A stretch of 64,000 nt of DNA from Dichetophora obliterata (GCA_963920525.1 OY986439.1:34578319-34642318), one strand, 5' to 3'; counted from the first letter of the stretch, positions 20,533 through 32,861 are shown. The notes: generated by a model from the letters alone, not told the origin. Numbers and translations are program-made.

Positions 20533-23500
20533 TTTTTCTTGTTGTATTAAAAAAATCGTAAAAAATTCAAATCTGAAATAATTACTATGAAATGTTGTGT
20601 TGAAAAATTCAATTTGTTGATTTTTGGGGTTTTTCGAATTCTTTTTACCTAAAACCAGGATCTGATATGTTGAAAGCTCTGGAATTCCAAAATTATTTCT
20701 TGCTAATATCATGAATATTTTTTTTTTAATTATTGCAGTAGTTTGAATTGAGTAATATATTTTTTTCGATTTTAAATGATTTTTTTTGAGCTTGAAATGA
20801 CAGAAACAGGCACTTAAGGACTTAAAAAAAAAGTTTCAACAGCTATATTTTTTTACCCGAAATTTTTGGCTTTTGTAATTTTTCTACAAAATAGCTCAAG
20901 GTTATGCCATAGCCACTCGTGATGTTTGCTTTTAAAAATTTTGCATTTTAAGATTTTTGGGGATTTTATTTGCAAAAATTCCTGAACTCGAAATTAACAA
21001 AATACTACACTTCTAGTAAAAAATTTCATAACGACCAAGTTATTTATTGTAATTAAGCACTTTTTTTTATTTGTGTTTAGTGTTGTTTTAGGTCATATTT
21101 TAACAACACATTAATGAAGTTTTTCATTTTAGATTTTTAAGATTTTTCTTATTAAAAGAAAGAAAATAAAATATTTTTAGAAAGTAAAAAATCTCAACTC
21201 TGGTACTTTCTATCCAATTTTTAGATTTAAATAGAAATAGAAGTGTATAAAATTTTTGTTTTAAATTATTTGTCAAGTTTTGATTTTATTACTTTTTGAT
21301 TTTTGAGTTCCTTAATTTGAAGTTACTCTTAAATTATCTTAAATTCTACATACAAAAACCTAATTCTTATATTTAGTTTTTGAGTTCACCCTGTATTAAG
21401 TCCTAATTATATAAATCATGGCAAAAACTGACTAAAAATTTATCTCTTAGTTGTTATGTTAGTTTATTTATTGTACACAAAAGCATAAACATAATATGAG
21501 CAAAATTTGCCAAATATTGTATGGCAAAAGATATCCTTTCATCCCTGTTGTTAATTTTTGGCATTGCGCTGTAAAGGAATTGAATTCATATTAAACATAA
21601 CTTGAAAGATTTCTGCAATTGCTGCGTAGAAGCCAAACAAAAAAAATATAAAAAAATTGAGTAGCGACCGCTCCTTTACTGCATATTAACAAACATTTGT
21701 TGGCAGATGAAAAAAAAAAACAACTAGCAACTCTTATTCTTTCTCGGCTTTGTGCCTGTCAATCCAATTGATGACTGTCTGGTATTTTTGTTCATCCCCA
21801 ACATTTAAGCTACTTTCTTCTTTATATTTTTATGGCTACATATAATATAAATAAGATAAATATTTTTAAAAAATTTGCTTTTGAAAGGATATCAAAAGCC
21901 ACAAGTCTGAGTGTTTGTTGAGCCTTGTTTGCGTTCGAGTGTGTGTGCTTGTTTGTTTTTTGTGGGTATTTGTTGTATACATAGCCTACATTTGTTATGA
22001 GCTCTCTACCACAAGAGAAAAGATGTCTTTCCACACACAATACAAACAAAATTTATTTAATGTGCGCTGTCGAAAAGTATGCTTTATACATTTTTTCATT
22101 TGTTTTTCACTCTATTTTCATACACATGTGCACACACACACACACACACACACACACTACAAACAATATTCATTTAATATGCATTGCCTAGATGTATGCT
22201 CTATTAATTTCTTCTTTTTTCTCTTTTCACTCTATTTTCAGGTGAGTAACAATTAAATTAAATTTTCTGCCATCTCCCAAGAGGTAAGTTTTTAATTTTT
22301 AACCATTTGCAACGCTTTGAGCCAGCCACACGAAGCTGATGTTCGTTGAAGCTACTCCTTGTGTTGCGTTGAGTTGCTATTTTCTTTGAAGTGGGCAGGA
22401 CAGGTTGTAAGAAGTAGGCGGAGGCAGTTGGTCGTTTAGCTCTCGTCGGAAGCTAAAGCGTCGATGTAGTTAAATGGTGTGCGTTGCCAATAATGTCGCT
22501 ATTAAAATTCATTTCATGCGAATTTGTAATACAATTAATTCAGGCAGGACCTTCAGTGCGGCAGACGCTTAGTGAGCCAGTCAGTCTGCCAGTCAGTGGG
22601 AGTAGTTTGTCTGATTGTCAGCCACTCAAGCTGTAAGGTTGTCAGCAATAGCAGTAATGTTGTCAGTTGATTGTGTGAGTATGCAAGTATAGCAATTAGT
22701 TTTCTGCCTGTCCATCCATCCATCTGTCTGACTGTCTGTCTATCTTTCTGTTTGTCTGTTTGTCTGTAATAGCTGTAGCTTGAGGTAGTATCGCGAAATT
22801 TGCCTTTTAATGAAGTGAATATCTGTTGTTAACTGCTTTTGACAGCAAATTAAATTAAGACGCACGAAATAACAAACACACCGATACACTTGCTCAAATT
22901 GAAATAAAAACATTTAAGAAAAAGTAATACACTCACCATGCAGTCGAATTTTTCATCTATTTATTTAATAAACTCAACTTTGATTAAATAAAGTCTGTTA
23001 TAAAAAAAGGGCAAGCACAAGATGTGGCCAATAAGTATATAACCTATATGAATAGGCAACTTAGTAAAAAAAAAGATGTAGCATGCAACGAAATCATTTT
23101 TAATTTTCACAAAGTATCTAGCATTTTTATTCAAGCATAAGATAGTGGTAGCACGTTTGGAGCTCCGGCTATAGCTCTCGTATATGGGATTTGATTCGTT
23201 CTACCTTATACCTGATCATCATTCGTTGCCACAGAAACTATTTTTAAATTACGTGCTTAATGATTATATTATTATGTAACTGTAAAATTAAAAAGGAGAA
23301 GGTATCCTGCTGCCGTACAAACATCCTAGTCGAAGGATGTTTTAGCTGTGCAAAACTGAATTTGCTACAACATTGTATGTGCCCTCCCAACGTGATCATT
23401 GCTAATGATCCAAATTAAATTTATTAATCAATGATCCCAAACATACATCACAACAAAACTTCTACATGAAAATGCGCGAAATCAAAACAGTAGCCAATTT

Positions 23501-24170
23501 AGTTATCCATTTAAATTAAATTTATTAATGAAAAGATATATAAATTCAAGCCATAGGATGCGTATTCAATGGTTTTATAATAAAAATATCTTAACATAAG
23601 TTACAAAAATAATCAAATAGCATAACCATAACGTGTGTTTAATGTAGAATCTAAAAGAGCGTAGTAATGGTGAGATGCTGTATAAAATTTTTGTTCTTTT
23701 TATTTATTTTATGACATCTCAACGTTTTTATTATTAGCAAGTATTTTAAGTAAACAAATGTTTAAATTATTATTCTATTATTTTGTATTATTATAAGTAT
23801 GAAATAAAAGCATGAAATTAAATAATAACCAAAAGAAAGAAAATCATCTTATTATTTTACATTACTTTCAGCTAAGTTAATTAAAATTTACGGAACCAGA
23901 AAAACACTCTCCCACTATTACTTTAAATGTTGCCAGCATAAAATTAAAATACAAAAGTAAACAAAAAACTTACGAGAATTTGAAGAGTCGCTCCATCGAT
24001 GAAAGATCTTTCAAGGTGTGAGTCGATTTGCGTTGATTTAAAGAGTTTGTGGTGTTTAACTACAACAACATTAACAGCAATTGCTTTTACCATATACACA
24101 TTAGAATTAAACTTAAAGCAAGAATTTTATCAAGTCACTCTCTTGTTTTTTTTCTTTCTTTTGTATACAC
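20533..24170. other. AT-rich, mostly unique non-coding stretch
   Basis: Low-complexity A/T runs to ~21.7 kb. A (CA)n microsatellite of ~13 units lies at 22131-22156, and TCTG/TGTC-rich simple sequence at 22700-22770. 22300-22760 is the least AT-rich part (AGTCAGTCTGCCAGTCAGT at ~22576-22596) and looks like unique fly non-coding DNA. A weak tRNA-like head is annotated separately at 23137. No coding gene seen. Confidence 0.5.
23137..23206 (+). repeat. Weak tRNA-like SINE head
   Basis: GATAGTGGTAGCACG resembles box A/D-loop sequence, and GGATTTGATTCG about 40 bp later is a degenerate box B. No body or TSD resolved. Confidence 0.3.
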
Positions 24171-24176
24171 ACTTAA

Positions 24177-26346
24177 GGGGGTCCTCTGGTAATCCGAAAA
24201 TTTTTTTCGATTTTTTTTCATATTTCTATTGCTCAGATACTCAAAAACATTTTCCCAAAAGGATTTTTCAAAATTCGAAATAGTTTAGGAGATACAGGCA
24301 TTTTTGTGTAGGTATGTTTTCGTCAAAATAACGCATCAGCAAAGTTGTTTATTTGCCTGCAGTCATTAGTCGAAAATTCTGTGGAATTCTTCCAAAATAT
24401 GTATTGATATTACAAAATATACACACACAGTATGTATACATGCAGTATGTATACATGCATGTTTTGATTTAGGGGTTGAAATGATTTTGAGCCCAGGTGT
24501 TCACATGAAAGAAGCAAACGAACGAGATTCAGTTTATTTTCGAACGCTGAAAGCTACGCGTGCGCGATAACTGCTGTTGTAAAATAAAAGAAAAATCGTT
24601 TTGTGTTTTTTTTTTTGCTATGGATAAAAAAAGCCACCCAAACGCGCCGCGTAAGTACGCGTATCGAACAAAAAAGAGGCATTTCCGTGGAAACCAGCAC
24701 TCCCAAGTAGAGGACACCGACTTTGCCAGCACATCGGCCAAAAAATTGAAGAAAACGCAAGACAATGAAGTCATCATCGAAAACAACCTCCAGTTCTGTT
24801 TCTTGGAATTTTTTTCATTTTTCCAAACGCTTGCTGCTCTGGTTATCTGCGCCCAATGTAAACAAAAAATTCGATTTGGAAAAACATGTATGCGTGGAGT
24901 CGGCTTCAAAGTGAGTCTGCAGTGCCAATGTAAAGCTACACAGTATATTAATTCTTCGCCGGTGGTCGGTAAATCTTTTATTGTAAATCGCCGGTTGATA
25001 TTTGCCATGAGATTGCTTGGAATAGGGAGAGAAGGTATTAATATGTTCTGCGGATTAATGGACATATGCCAAGGATTGTGCCTTGATGCGTACTATGGCA
25101 CCTTGAAAAACATGCATGTGTCTGCTAAAGCAGTTTACAAGCAGTGCCTGTTGAATGCGGTTAAAGAAGAGCAGGAACAGCAGAAAGAAAAAATCCTGAC
25201 TGTGACTCCTCAGTGCTGACCGTTTCAGGGGATCAAAAGTCAGCAGCAGAAGGCTCATTAGCCTCATTTCACCACACGTACGCCCCACTTGATGGAAAGG
25301 TTCTGCAAGTAATGAAGCCCATATACGAAGCGTTATCATCCGACGATCTACTCAATCGATGCACTGGAGGTGAAACGCAAAATTGTAACGAATCGTTCAA
25401 CTCGCTTTTGTGGACCTTTGCGCCGAAACATATCCACTGTGGTGCTACCACAGTCGAAATCGCAAATTTTCTGGCAACCTGCATTTTCAACGAAGGCTTC
25501 ACAAGTATTTTAAAAATAATGTCAACAATGGGTATTGTCATCGGCCCACAAGCCGAGATGTATGCTGAATCTCGCGACGGAAAACGACTTCAACGCTCAG
25601 AGCTAAAAACGTACGCATCATCGAAAGAGGGTCGCACAGCCCGCAGAGCCCAAAAAGCCATGGAAAACTCGTTTTATGAGATGGAGGAAGGCACACTTTA
25701 TGGGGCTGGAATTGCCGATTAATATTCGTAAGTATTGTATTAAAAAAATATGTGTTAATGTCATTTGTGTGCCTCAAAATTGAAGTCAAAACTTTAAACG
25801 CGTTTTTCTCGAAACCATGTTTTTCAAAACTTTGCGCACGATAACTCAAACAGTTTTTGACCGATTTTGATATATGAGGCATGAAACGACGCAAAATTTA
25901 CGCTGCTATAGCCCCTACCTCAAACTTGCCGAAAAAATAATGTTTACTATTTTTTTTCTACACTAGACTACAAAAAAAAAGGTCGAAATTCGATTTTTCA
26001 TTTTCAAAGTGGCGGCTCCCCCCCTAAAAAAATTTCGATTTTTGTTTCCGAGGTAGGGGCTATAGGGACATTCATTCTAAGTAACTGAATATTTTTTTTT
26101 TTTTTCAGACGATGTTTACTCTTGGAATCGTGCGCAATTTGGACCCACCTTTTTTCCGGAGAACCTCGTTACCAGGCCGAGAACTTTCTGAACGGTCCAT
26201 AAATTCACTTTTTCAAAATTTTGTATTTTTTTCAATAAATTAAGCTACCCAAATCAAAAAACGGAACTAAAATATCTTTACTCGTTCTCTTTCCACAATA
26301 TTTTGAAAAAAGGCTAAAATTTGGCATAGATTACCAGAGGACCCCC
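24177..26346. mobile_element. Kolobok-like DNA transposon (2.17 kb), TTAA target sites
   Basis: Perfect 18 bp inverted ends GGGGGTCCTCTGGTAATC (24177-24194 and 26329-26346) are flanked by TTAA at 24173-24176 and 26347-26350. The plus-strand protein belongs to the group usually named Mutator-like transposase domain, very abundant in insects. TTAA duplications plus G-rich ends and this protein are what I know of the Kolobok superfamily rather than classical Mutator (8-9 bp TSD). The core of the transposase is deleted, so the copy is non-autonomous. The near-perfect TIRs suggest it is fairly young. Confidence 0.8.
24620..25722 (+). pseudogene. Transposase of the Kolobok-like element, internally deleted
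   Basis: The start is taken as the ATG at 24620, after a stretch without an upstream ATG. The N-terminus is basic (MDKKSHPN..., RHFRGNQHS). A zinc-binding-like CAQCKQK and LQCQC follow, then NRRLIFAMRLLGIGREGINM and FCGLMD, family hallmarks. The frame is lost in an A-run near 25183-25193 and resumes as SSVLTVSGD (~25207-25230). After VSGD the family normally has several hundred residues with the catalytic acids. Here it jumps straight to the C-terminal part (YAPLDGKVLQVMKPIYEALS, LLNRCTGGETQNCNESFNSLLW), ending at 25722. So it has one frameshift and one large internal deletion that removes the catalytic core. Confidence 0.8.
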
Positions 26347-26617
26347 TTAAATTGAACTAAATTATTTTCGCGAAGAGCGAAAAAATGTTAGAAGCACTAA
26401 CAGAAATTTATCGCATGCGATATATTTTATTGGAGTTTGGCAGACATATTAGAATTTGTTGTTTTAGTAAGTTTTTTTACCAATTTTTATTTAAGCCATG
26501 TTGCTCCAATAAACTATATTGCTGCAACGTTCTGGTTAATTTTAAGAACAAATTTTCTCAAGAAAATTTCAGAAGAATATTGTTAGTTTTTTTTTCTTAT
26601 TTAGTGTGTACATATCA

Positions 26618-26625
26618 GAGCTGTA
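26618..26625. repeat. 8 bp target-site duplication GTACATAT (left)
   Basis: Identical to 28069-28076; brackets the hAT-like element. Confidence 0.85.
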
Positions 26626-28068
26626 AAAGAATGCATTCATTTGTGATTTAAAATCATTTAATTCCCAATCAATGATTTTAAAAATTGATTGCATTCATTT
26701 TTTCAAATCATTGATTGTGATTTGAAATTTCAAGTCCCAATCAATGATTTGAAAAAAAGAATGCAATCATTTTTTCAAATCATTGATTGCGATTTTAAAT
26801 TTCAAATCACAATCAATGATTTGAAAAAAGAATGCAATCACTTTTTCTAATCATTGATTGGAAATTGAATGATTTTAAATCACAAATGAATGCATTCATT
26901 CATATAAATCATTTTTTGTTTATTTTTTTATATAATATAAAATATTTTGTTAGAAGTAACAAAATTCAAATTTTTAAATCGTGGAAATTTTCACAACATT
27001 TTCGTCAGACCAGTATTCTGTTCCGCTGCGTGAAATTATCGCAACATGTTTCTGAGCAACATTTTTACACGACAATTTAATTGTACTGCCTGTTTATTAC
27101 TACGTTAACCACTGGGCTATTGCGCTATACGAAACAAAAGATATAACCATGCATATGAACCGAATAGCCTAATATTGAGTTTCAGCTTTGTAATATTTCT
27201 TTGGCTTAAATTTTAGTACAGAAAAATTTTAGTTATGGGTTAGTATGTGTGAAAGTTTAAATTTTAAACCGCAAGGTTAAAAAATATGCAATATACTTTT
27301 AGCTGTACGAAAATTTATTCCAAGATTTTTAACCGTGTATAAGAAATTGAAATATTAAAAGAGTAAGCTAAACGTGTGAAAGAGCGCGAGAGCGAACCGA
27401 ACAATAAATAACAAAATACAATTAAAAAGCTCTTCAAAAATTAATTTTGCTTGCAAGTAACAAAGATAAACTATTAAACAAATAATATTAGTCTATGAAT
27501 TTCCAATACTTGTTCAACAGAGATATCAATACTTTTGATAATAAGATATCTTACAGAAAAACATGGACCCCTCGCTATAAAATGTGTTTTCTCATCTTCT
27601 CCCAAAGACTCAATCGAAGCCGGATTGAAGCATTGATCCAAACACACTGTTTAATAAAAAATATCTTACTTACTTCACACTGATATTTTAAAACATTATA
27701 TTATTGAGATCACAGTGACTGTTTTCAATGATTTAAATAAATGAATGCAATATCGTGAATGCAGTCAATAATTTCCAACCAAAGATTTGAAAAAATGATT
27801 GCATTCATTTTTTTCAAATCATTGATTGGGACTTGAAATTTTAAATCACAATCAATGATTCGAAAAAAATGAATGCAATCAATTTTTCAAATCATTGATT
27901 GGGACTTGAAATTTAAAATCACAATCAATGATTTGAAAAAATGAATGCATTCATTCTTAATTTGAAATTTCAAATCACATTCAATGATTTGGAAAAATGA
28001 TTGCATTCATTTTGAATATAAATCACATGATTTAAAATCACAAATGATTGCATTCTTTTACAGCTCTG
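26626..28068. mobile_element. Non-autonomous hAT-like element with subterminal repeat arrays
   Basis: The ends CAGAGCTGTAAAAGAATGCA and its inverse lie between perfect 8 bp TSDs (GTACATAT), the hAT signature. Each end carries an array of ~65-70 bp units built from CAATCAATGATTTGAAAAAA and AATGAATGCAATCA (about 26640-26890 and 27780-28030) in partly alternating orientation, so both ends can fold back. The central ~850 bp is AT-rich with no transposase, but includes a tRNA-like box A at 27092-27133. Confidence 0.85.
27092..27133 (-). repeat. tRNA-like box A sequence inside the hAT-like element
   Basis: The minus strand reads CGCAATAGCCCAGTGGTTAACG, a good box A context. Box B is not recognisable downstream, so this is at most a decayed SINE head. 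Confidence 0.3.
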
Positions 28069-28076
28069 GTACATAT
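28069..28076. repeat. 8 bp target-site duplication GTACATAT (right)
   Basis: Partner of 26618-26625. Confidence 0.85.
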
Positions 28077-28079
28077 AAC

Positions 28080-28878
28080 TAGGATTTTTTTTCTTTCTCT
28101 TTAAAACATGATCACTTTTTTTTTTTGTATGTATATCAATATTTCAACTTAAATGCTAATTTTTTTTCTCACTTTAATAGCTTTAATTAGATTTAAGATC
28201 AATATTAAGCGTTTTTAATTCTATTTTTTTTTTCTTTTTATCAATGTATTTTAGGAAATTTTTAAATGCATATTAGAACTAATATTTCTTTCAAATTGTT
28301 TTTTTAACTTATTAGTCTGTAGGTCTTTAAGTTAACGCGTAAGCCAATTTTTTTACTTGTTCGCTGCGAATTTTTCATACCACGCTAGCTACGAAAGTGC
28401 CGGTGAACTGGTGATTTTTTCTTTTCCTCAATGCTTGCTCTGCTTGCTCTGAATTTTTGTGGTCAAGCTTAGAGAAGTTGGAAGTTGTCCGTTAGCAAAC
28501 GAAACTTGGTGGCCTGAGAACCTGGTGCCAATCTAGAGAGCGATTTGAATTAAAGTAATTTAATTTTAATCAAAGAGAATTTTTTTTTATTACCCGTTTT
28601 AGGATTTGGCACCAACCATTAAGTTTGTAAAACGAAAGTTTTATGGATCCGGTAGCCAATTTTTATGATTTTATGATTTTCTGCTATCTTGCCTTACATA
28701 TAAAAACATTTTTTTTTTTATATAACAAACTTTCTGTTTAAAAATCGAAGTAAAAAATTAACTTACGTTTGCTTTTATTTAGCACGGCTTTTCTTAAGTG
28801 CTTGTATTGCCCTTAAAAATTTTAAATTTTATAAAGGTCACAAAAACTTATAATTAACTGATTTTTATATATGTATAA

Positions 28879-28909
<31 letters not shown>

Positions 28910-30130
28910 TAAATTTTATCGTATTCACTGTGATGTTTCCTCTTCGAAGACAAGATCAGGAAAGGCAGTTTAAGTTTTAGTTTTTGGCTAGCAAAGCGAC
29001 AAATTCTATGCTGATTTAGCAAAATTCGAGAGATTATTTGGGATATTTTGCTAAGAATTTGGAAATAAAGAATTGAAAGTATCGGTTATTATAGTAAACA
29101 GTGTTGTAACTTTTGGGTTTCTTACACCTGGAGGAGCGGAATTCAGTCACTAGATGACGCTTGAATTTTAATGTCAGCACAAAATAAAAAAAAAAACAAG
29201 GAAGATTTATACAATTAATTAGGACTTTTGATGATTTAGCAAGGGTAAAATTTTGAGCTTAAGGCCAAGTAATTTATGGAAAGAAAGCAAAACCAAAAAA
29301 AAATGGCTGGCTACAAGCGCCATTACAAAGAAACATTTTATTGGAAGAAAAACTTTCATAAACATTACATAGTATATTTAATATTTTTTTCCTCAAATGT
29401 TTGATTTGTCTTTTGACTAAACAGAACCTTTAAGACACCGTTTATGCAAGCATCCAACACTTATGGCTAATATTAATTTGCATCGACCACGTAATATATT
29501 TACTTAGGTCTTGGACAAATATTTACCACAACCGCTTTCTATCGTTTACAGTCCACTTTAAACCGCATTCTTAGTTTCCTTTTGCTTAGCTTATTCTACG
29601 CAAATTTGCCTATAGCTTGGCTTCAAAACTTTTAAGCTGATTCAAAGGATTAAATAATGATGTGGCTTAAGTGACTGATTTCGCCTGCATTCCAAGTTTC
29701 TCATTCCTTGTGTTTAGTGCGTTACTAAAAAAGATAATTATTGATTGACTTTTAAACGGATTAATATTCCTAATTGATTTTGAATATATGTCTCTATAGG
29801 CATAAGGCACATAGTTTGAGTTGCACATCTCTCAATGCAACGAGAAAATTTTAAGGTAAGATGGAAAATGCTGACTTTAGCTGCTTCAAAAAAGAAAAGT
29901 TATAAAAAAATTTGTGCCTTGAATATTTTTTCAAAACTATTTTTTTTGCACTGTACTTTTCAAAGGATTTTGATTTCAAAAAAGTAATTTTTAAAATTTT
30001 TGTCTGTACGCACATCACGTGAAAACTACTGGATGGACTTTCTTCAAAATTTATATGTAGGTTTCTTACGTCTCTGGTCTCCATACATAGTGTACTTTTT
30101 ATCGGGACAAAAAAAAAAGTATTCTCTTTA
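28080..30130. other. AT-rich non-coding stretch
   Basis: A (TA)n microsatellite at 28868-28900 and many T-runs. 28330-28640 is more balanced in composition but has no ORF. 29100-29180 and 29420-29700 show nothing identifiable. Confidence 0.5.
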
Positions 30131-30134
30131 TATT

Positions 30135-30260
30135 AACAACTACTAGTATCGCCTGTGTTCGAAGTTTGACACTGTCAAAATCGATTTTTCTTTTTTAAAT
30201 TTTTACTGAAAAACGTTTATCAAATTTAAAATACATTACATTGATAAAAACTTTTGACTA
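30135..30260. repeat. Dispersed repeat family B, copy 1
   Basis: Begins ACTAGTATCGCCTGTGTTCG and continues TTTGACACTGTCAAAATCGA, then an AAAAACGTTT block. It matches the two tandem copies at 47723-48010. Confidence 0.6.
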
Positions 30261-30264
30261 ATAC

Positions 30265-30520
30265 ATATCGTCGGCCTAATTCTAATACGACGTAAGTCAA
30301 AATTATCTATTGTTCAGGAGGCAAAGAAAATTGTTTATTATTTGTATGAAGTTCATACGATAATGTATTGTTTCAAACGTTTTACCTCCCTTTTTTTCAT
30401 ACAAACATTAAAAACTGAAAAAGGACATAGATGTTGTTCTGACCAAACTACCTTAACCGCTAATAAATGTTACTTTGACCAATTTTGACATACGTCCTAT
30501 TAGAATTAGGGCGACGATAT
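30265..30520. mobile_element. ~255 bp inverted-repeat MITE
   Basis: CGTCGGCCTAATTCTAATAC (30269) is mirrored by ATTAGAATTAGGGCGACG ending at 30516, and the match continues through AAGTCAAAATT/AATTTTGACATA. It is inserted in or next to repeat family B. A TSD is unclear (ATAT on both sides). No ORF. Confidence 0.65.
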
Positions 30521-30605
30521 TCACAACTCATTTTACGTACTCTGTACTCGCTGTTATCAGAATCAGAATGTAAAACAAATTTTCATGTGTCGATTGCGTT
30601 ATACC

Positions 30606-30619
30606 AAGAAAAATTAATA
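30606..30619. repeat. 14 bp target-site duplication of the SINE (left)
   Basis: AAGAAAAATTAATA, identical to 31023-31036. Confidence 0.9.
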
Positions 30620-31022
30620 GGTTAGGTTAGGTTAAGGTGGTGGCAGGTCTTAAAACCAGCCCACTTAGACCATTATTGGTCCGTTGTGATACCACAGAAT
30701 GGAAGATGGGAGTAATCAAGTGAAACTTTTATGTAGGATGTTCTTAATGTGGCAGAAGCTGTAGAAACATGTGATATTAAATCTGAAGCAAGTTTTATGC
30801 CTTGCCCTCAGTCAAATCAAGTTACTCAGCGTTCCTCTCCACAAACTTTTCCTACCACCACCAACTACAACTATTTGTCGTAAATTGACGTGTTTTAAAG
30901 TTTCTTTGATTAGAAATAAGGAAAGAAAGGTTGTAGCGTAGGACCATGGCCCGGCCAGGATTCGAACCCGGGACCCCTGTGCGACAGTCAAGCGCGCTAC
31001 CACTAGACTATCGAGGCCGCCT
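30620..31022 (-). mobile_element. Complete tRNA-Asp-derived SINE (403 bp) with LINE-type tail
   Basis: Perfect 14 bp TSDs bracket the unit. The sense strand (minus) starts GGCGGCCTCGATAGTCTAGT: box A TAGTCTAGTGG and box B GGTTCGAATCC (both canonical) lie in a ~72 nt tRNA-like head (31016-30945). Its 5' half and GTC anticodon position resemble tRNA-Asp. An unrelated ~230 bp body follows. The 3' part contains GGTATCACAACGGACC and GGTCTAAGTGGG and ends (AACCT)n. That tail is shared with the LINE 3' ends at 124-260 and 56487-56560, so reverse transcription by that LINE family is inferred. SINEs are pol III transcribed and encode no protein. Confidence 0.9.
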
Positions 31023-31036
31023 AAGAAAAATTAATA
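31023..31036. repeat. 14 bp target-site duplication of the SINE (right)
   Basis: Partner of 30606-30619. Confidence 0.9.
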
Positions 31037-31457
31037 AAAACGGTTTACTTTTTATAATATGGTTTATGTTTGCTTCTCATATCGTTTCGATGCTCATGTA
31101 CTGCTCATTTTGCGGTTCTCAAATTTTCAAGGAATTCTCGCGTCACACTTATTTTTTTAAAAAATGAGCAGCGGACGCTAGTTGTTTTTGCATTTACTAA
31201 AATACCAATAGCGCAATTTTAGTGAAGTAAACACATTTTATCAAATAAAATAATATATTTTTAAATCTTAATTGATTGGTGCAAAAAAAAAAACTATTTC
31301 AGTACAAAATTTTGGTTCTTGAAAATCCTTGAAAGACATCAGAATATCAACAGTTTTGGCTCTGAATATATTTTCAGATCATATTAAGTCCATTTATTCC
31401 AAAAATCATAAAAAAATTGTCAGTGGTCTAGCGTTAGGTCTGGAAGAGACAAAGGAC

Positions 31458-31506
31458 GAACAAACAAACAAACAAACAAACAAACAAACAAACAAACAAA
31501 CAAACA
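31458..31506. repeat. (CAAA)n microsatellite
   Basis: About twelve CAAA units. The same motif ends the repeat at 800-2935, so this may be the tail of a related element covering ~31040-31506. Confidence 0.85.
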
Positions 31507-31943
31507 GTGTTGTCGTTTAACAGCCGTTGAAAGTAGTCATGGAAACTTTTTTAAATAACACTAACATACCAAATTTATAACATTTTATACATTTTTGGCT
31601 AATACGACTAAAACTGTCTGAAATATGGCATTTCTCTTAATTTTTGAATGCCGTGTCATGAGTAAGGGTTTCGTTAAACTAAAGATTTCTCACTAAACAA
31701 AATTACTAAACGCGTCTGAAGAAGTTTTCACTTCAATAACTCAATTACTAACTCTACAGGTATAAAAGAAATAATTGGTTACGTCATGTGTCTATTTACC
31801 ACTGGGTTCATAGAATGAAATTACTTCATTCTGTTCAGGTTATCAGTTAGAGCGAGTAATTAAGACACAGCAACAACAACAAAGCCACACAGCTCCGTTT
31901 AAGTGTTCTGAGTCACTCTTTTCTCTTTCGTGAGTGCTACAGC

Positions 31944-32861
31944 CAAGGTTGCCAATTATGTAAGACAAATCCCATTCGCGGTAGTTTTTATTTGGTCTTG
32001 GGAATTTTTTTTTTTTGGGAATTCCTATGGTATTTTTTAATCAAGCGTGGTATTTTTAATTGGCGTGGAAATTCAGAGTGATATTTTTAACTACGTGGGA
32101 ATTTGGGAATTTTTGTCCTCAAAATTTATTTTTCACTATTATTAAGCAAAAATTTAATAATGGTATTCTATGAACGACGAATATATACAGAAGAGTGCAG
32201 CTATAAGCTTACGCTGTATATTTTCTCGAACTTATTCTTTGTAAAAACAATTAAATTGCATATTTGTTTTAAGAACAACTTGCCATCTTGAAATTGTTTT
32301 AAAATGCAAAAAATAAGAAAAACATCATTATTACCAAAACAATAATAAAAAATATTTGCAAGTTTGTTTATCGAATCCATTGGTTTTCAAATGTCTTTTA
32401 AAATGAAATCACAGTTGCCATTATATGCTCTACTTGCACCGCTTCGTCGTAAGCTGCGTATGTAAGATCCCTTACATTTTTGTTGTTGCAGAATAAGCTC
32501 CAGTTAATATATCGCTTTTACGCTATTTACATCACAAATATGCCTTTCAGTGAATACCACTATTATTTCTTTGTGGTATTTCTAATTTTTTTTTAATTTT
32601 TTATGCATATGGGTTTTATTGCCTATGGGATTTTTTTTGGGTTTTTTGAATGCATATGCAATTTTTGGTGGTATTTTTAAAACAAGTGGTATCTTCGTGG
32701 TAGTTTTTAATGATCGTGGTTTTTTTTGTTATATTTTAATTGCGGTGGGAATTTTTTTTGTTCAACTTAAACATGGGAATTTTAACGGTATATAATTAAT
32801 GTTACTGCGGGAAAAATATTATTTTCGTGAAAATTGATACAAATTTTGACTGGCAACCATG
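31944..32861. mobile_element. 918 bp non-autonomous hAT-like element
   Basis: An identical 8 bp GCTACAGC lies at 31936-31943 and 32862-32869. The ends are CAAGGTTGCCA and, inward, CATGGTTGCCA, similar to hAT termini. The interior has no transposase but many variants of GTGGTATTTTTAATT and CGTGGGAATTT near both ends, i.e. subterminal repeats. Confidence 0.8.

Noticed and set aside
24529..25065. 178-codon minus-strand ORF opposite the Kolobok-like transposase
   Set aside because: The plus-strand frame carries the family motifs; this is its antisense shadow.
30945..31016. Functional tRNA-Asp gene
   Set aside because: The acceptor and anticodon stems are imperfect, and the sequence is joined to a body and LINE-like tail inside 14 bp TSDs, so it is a SINE head.
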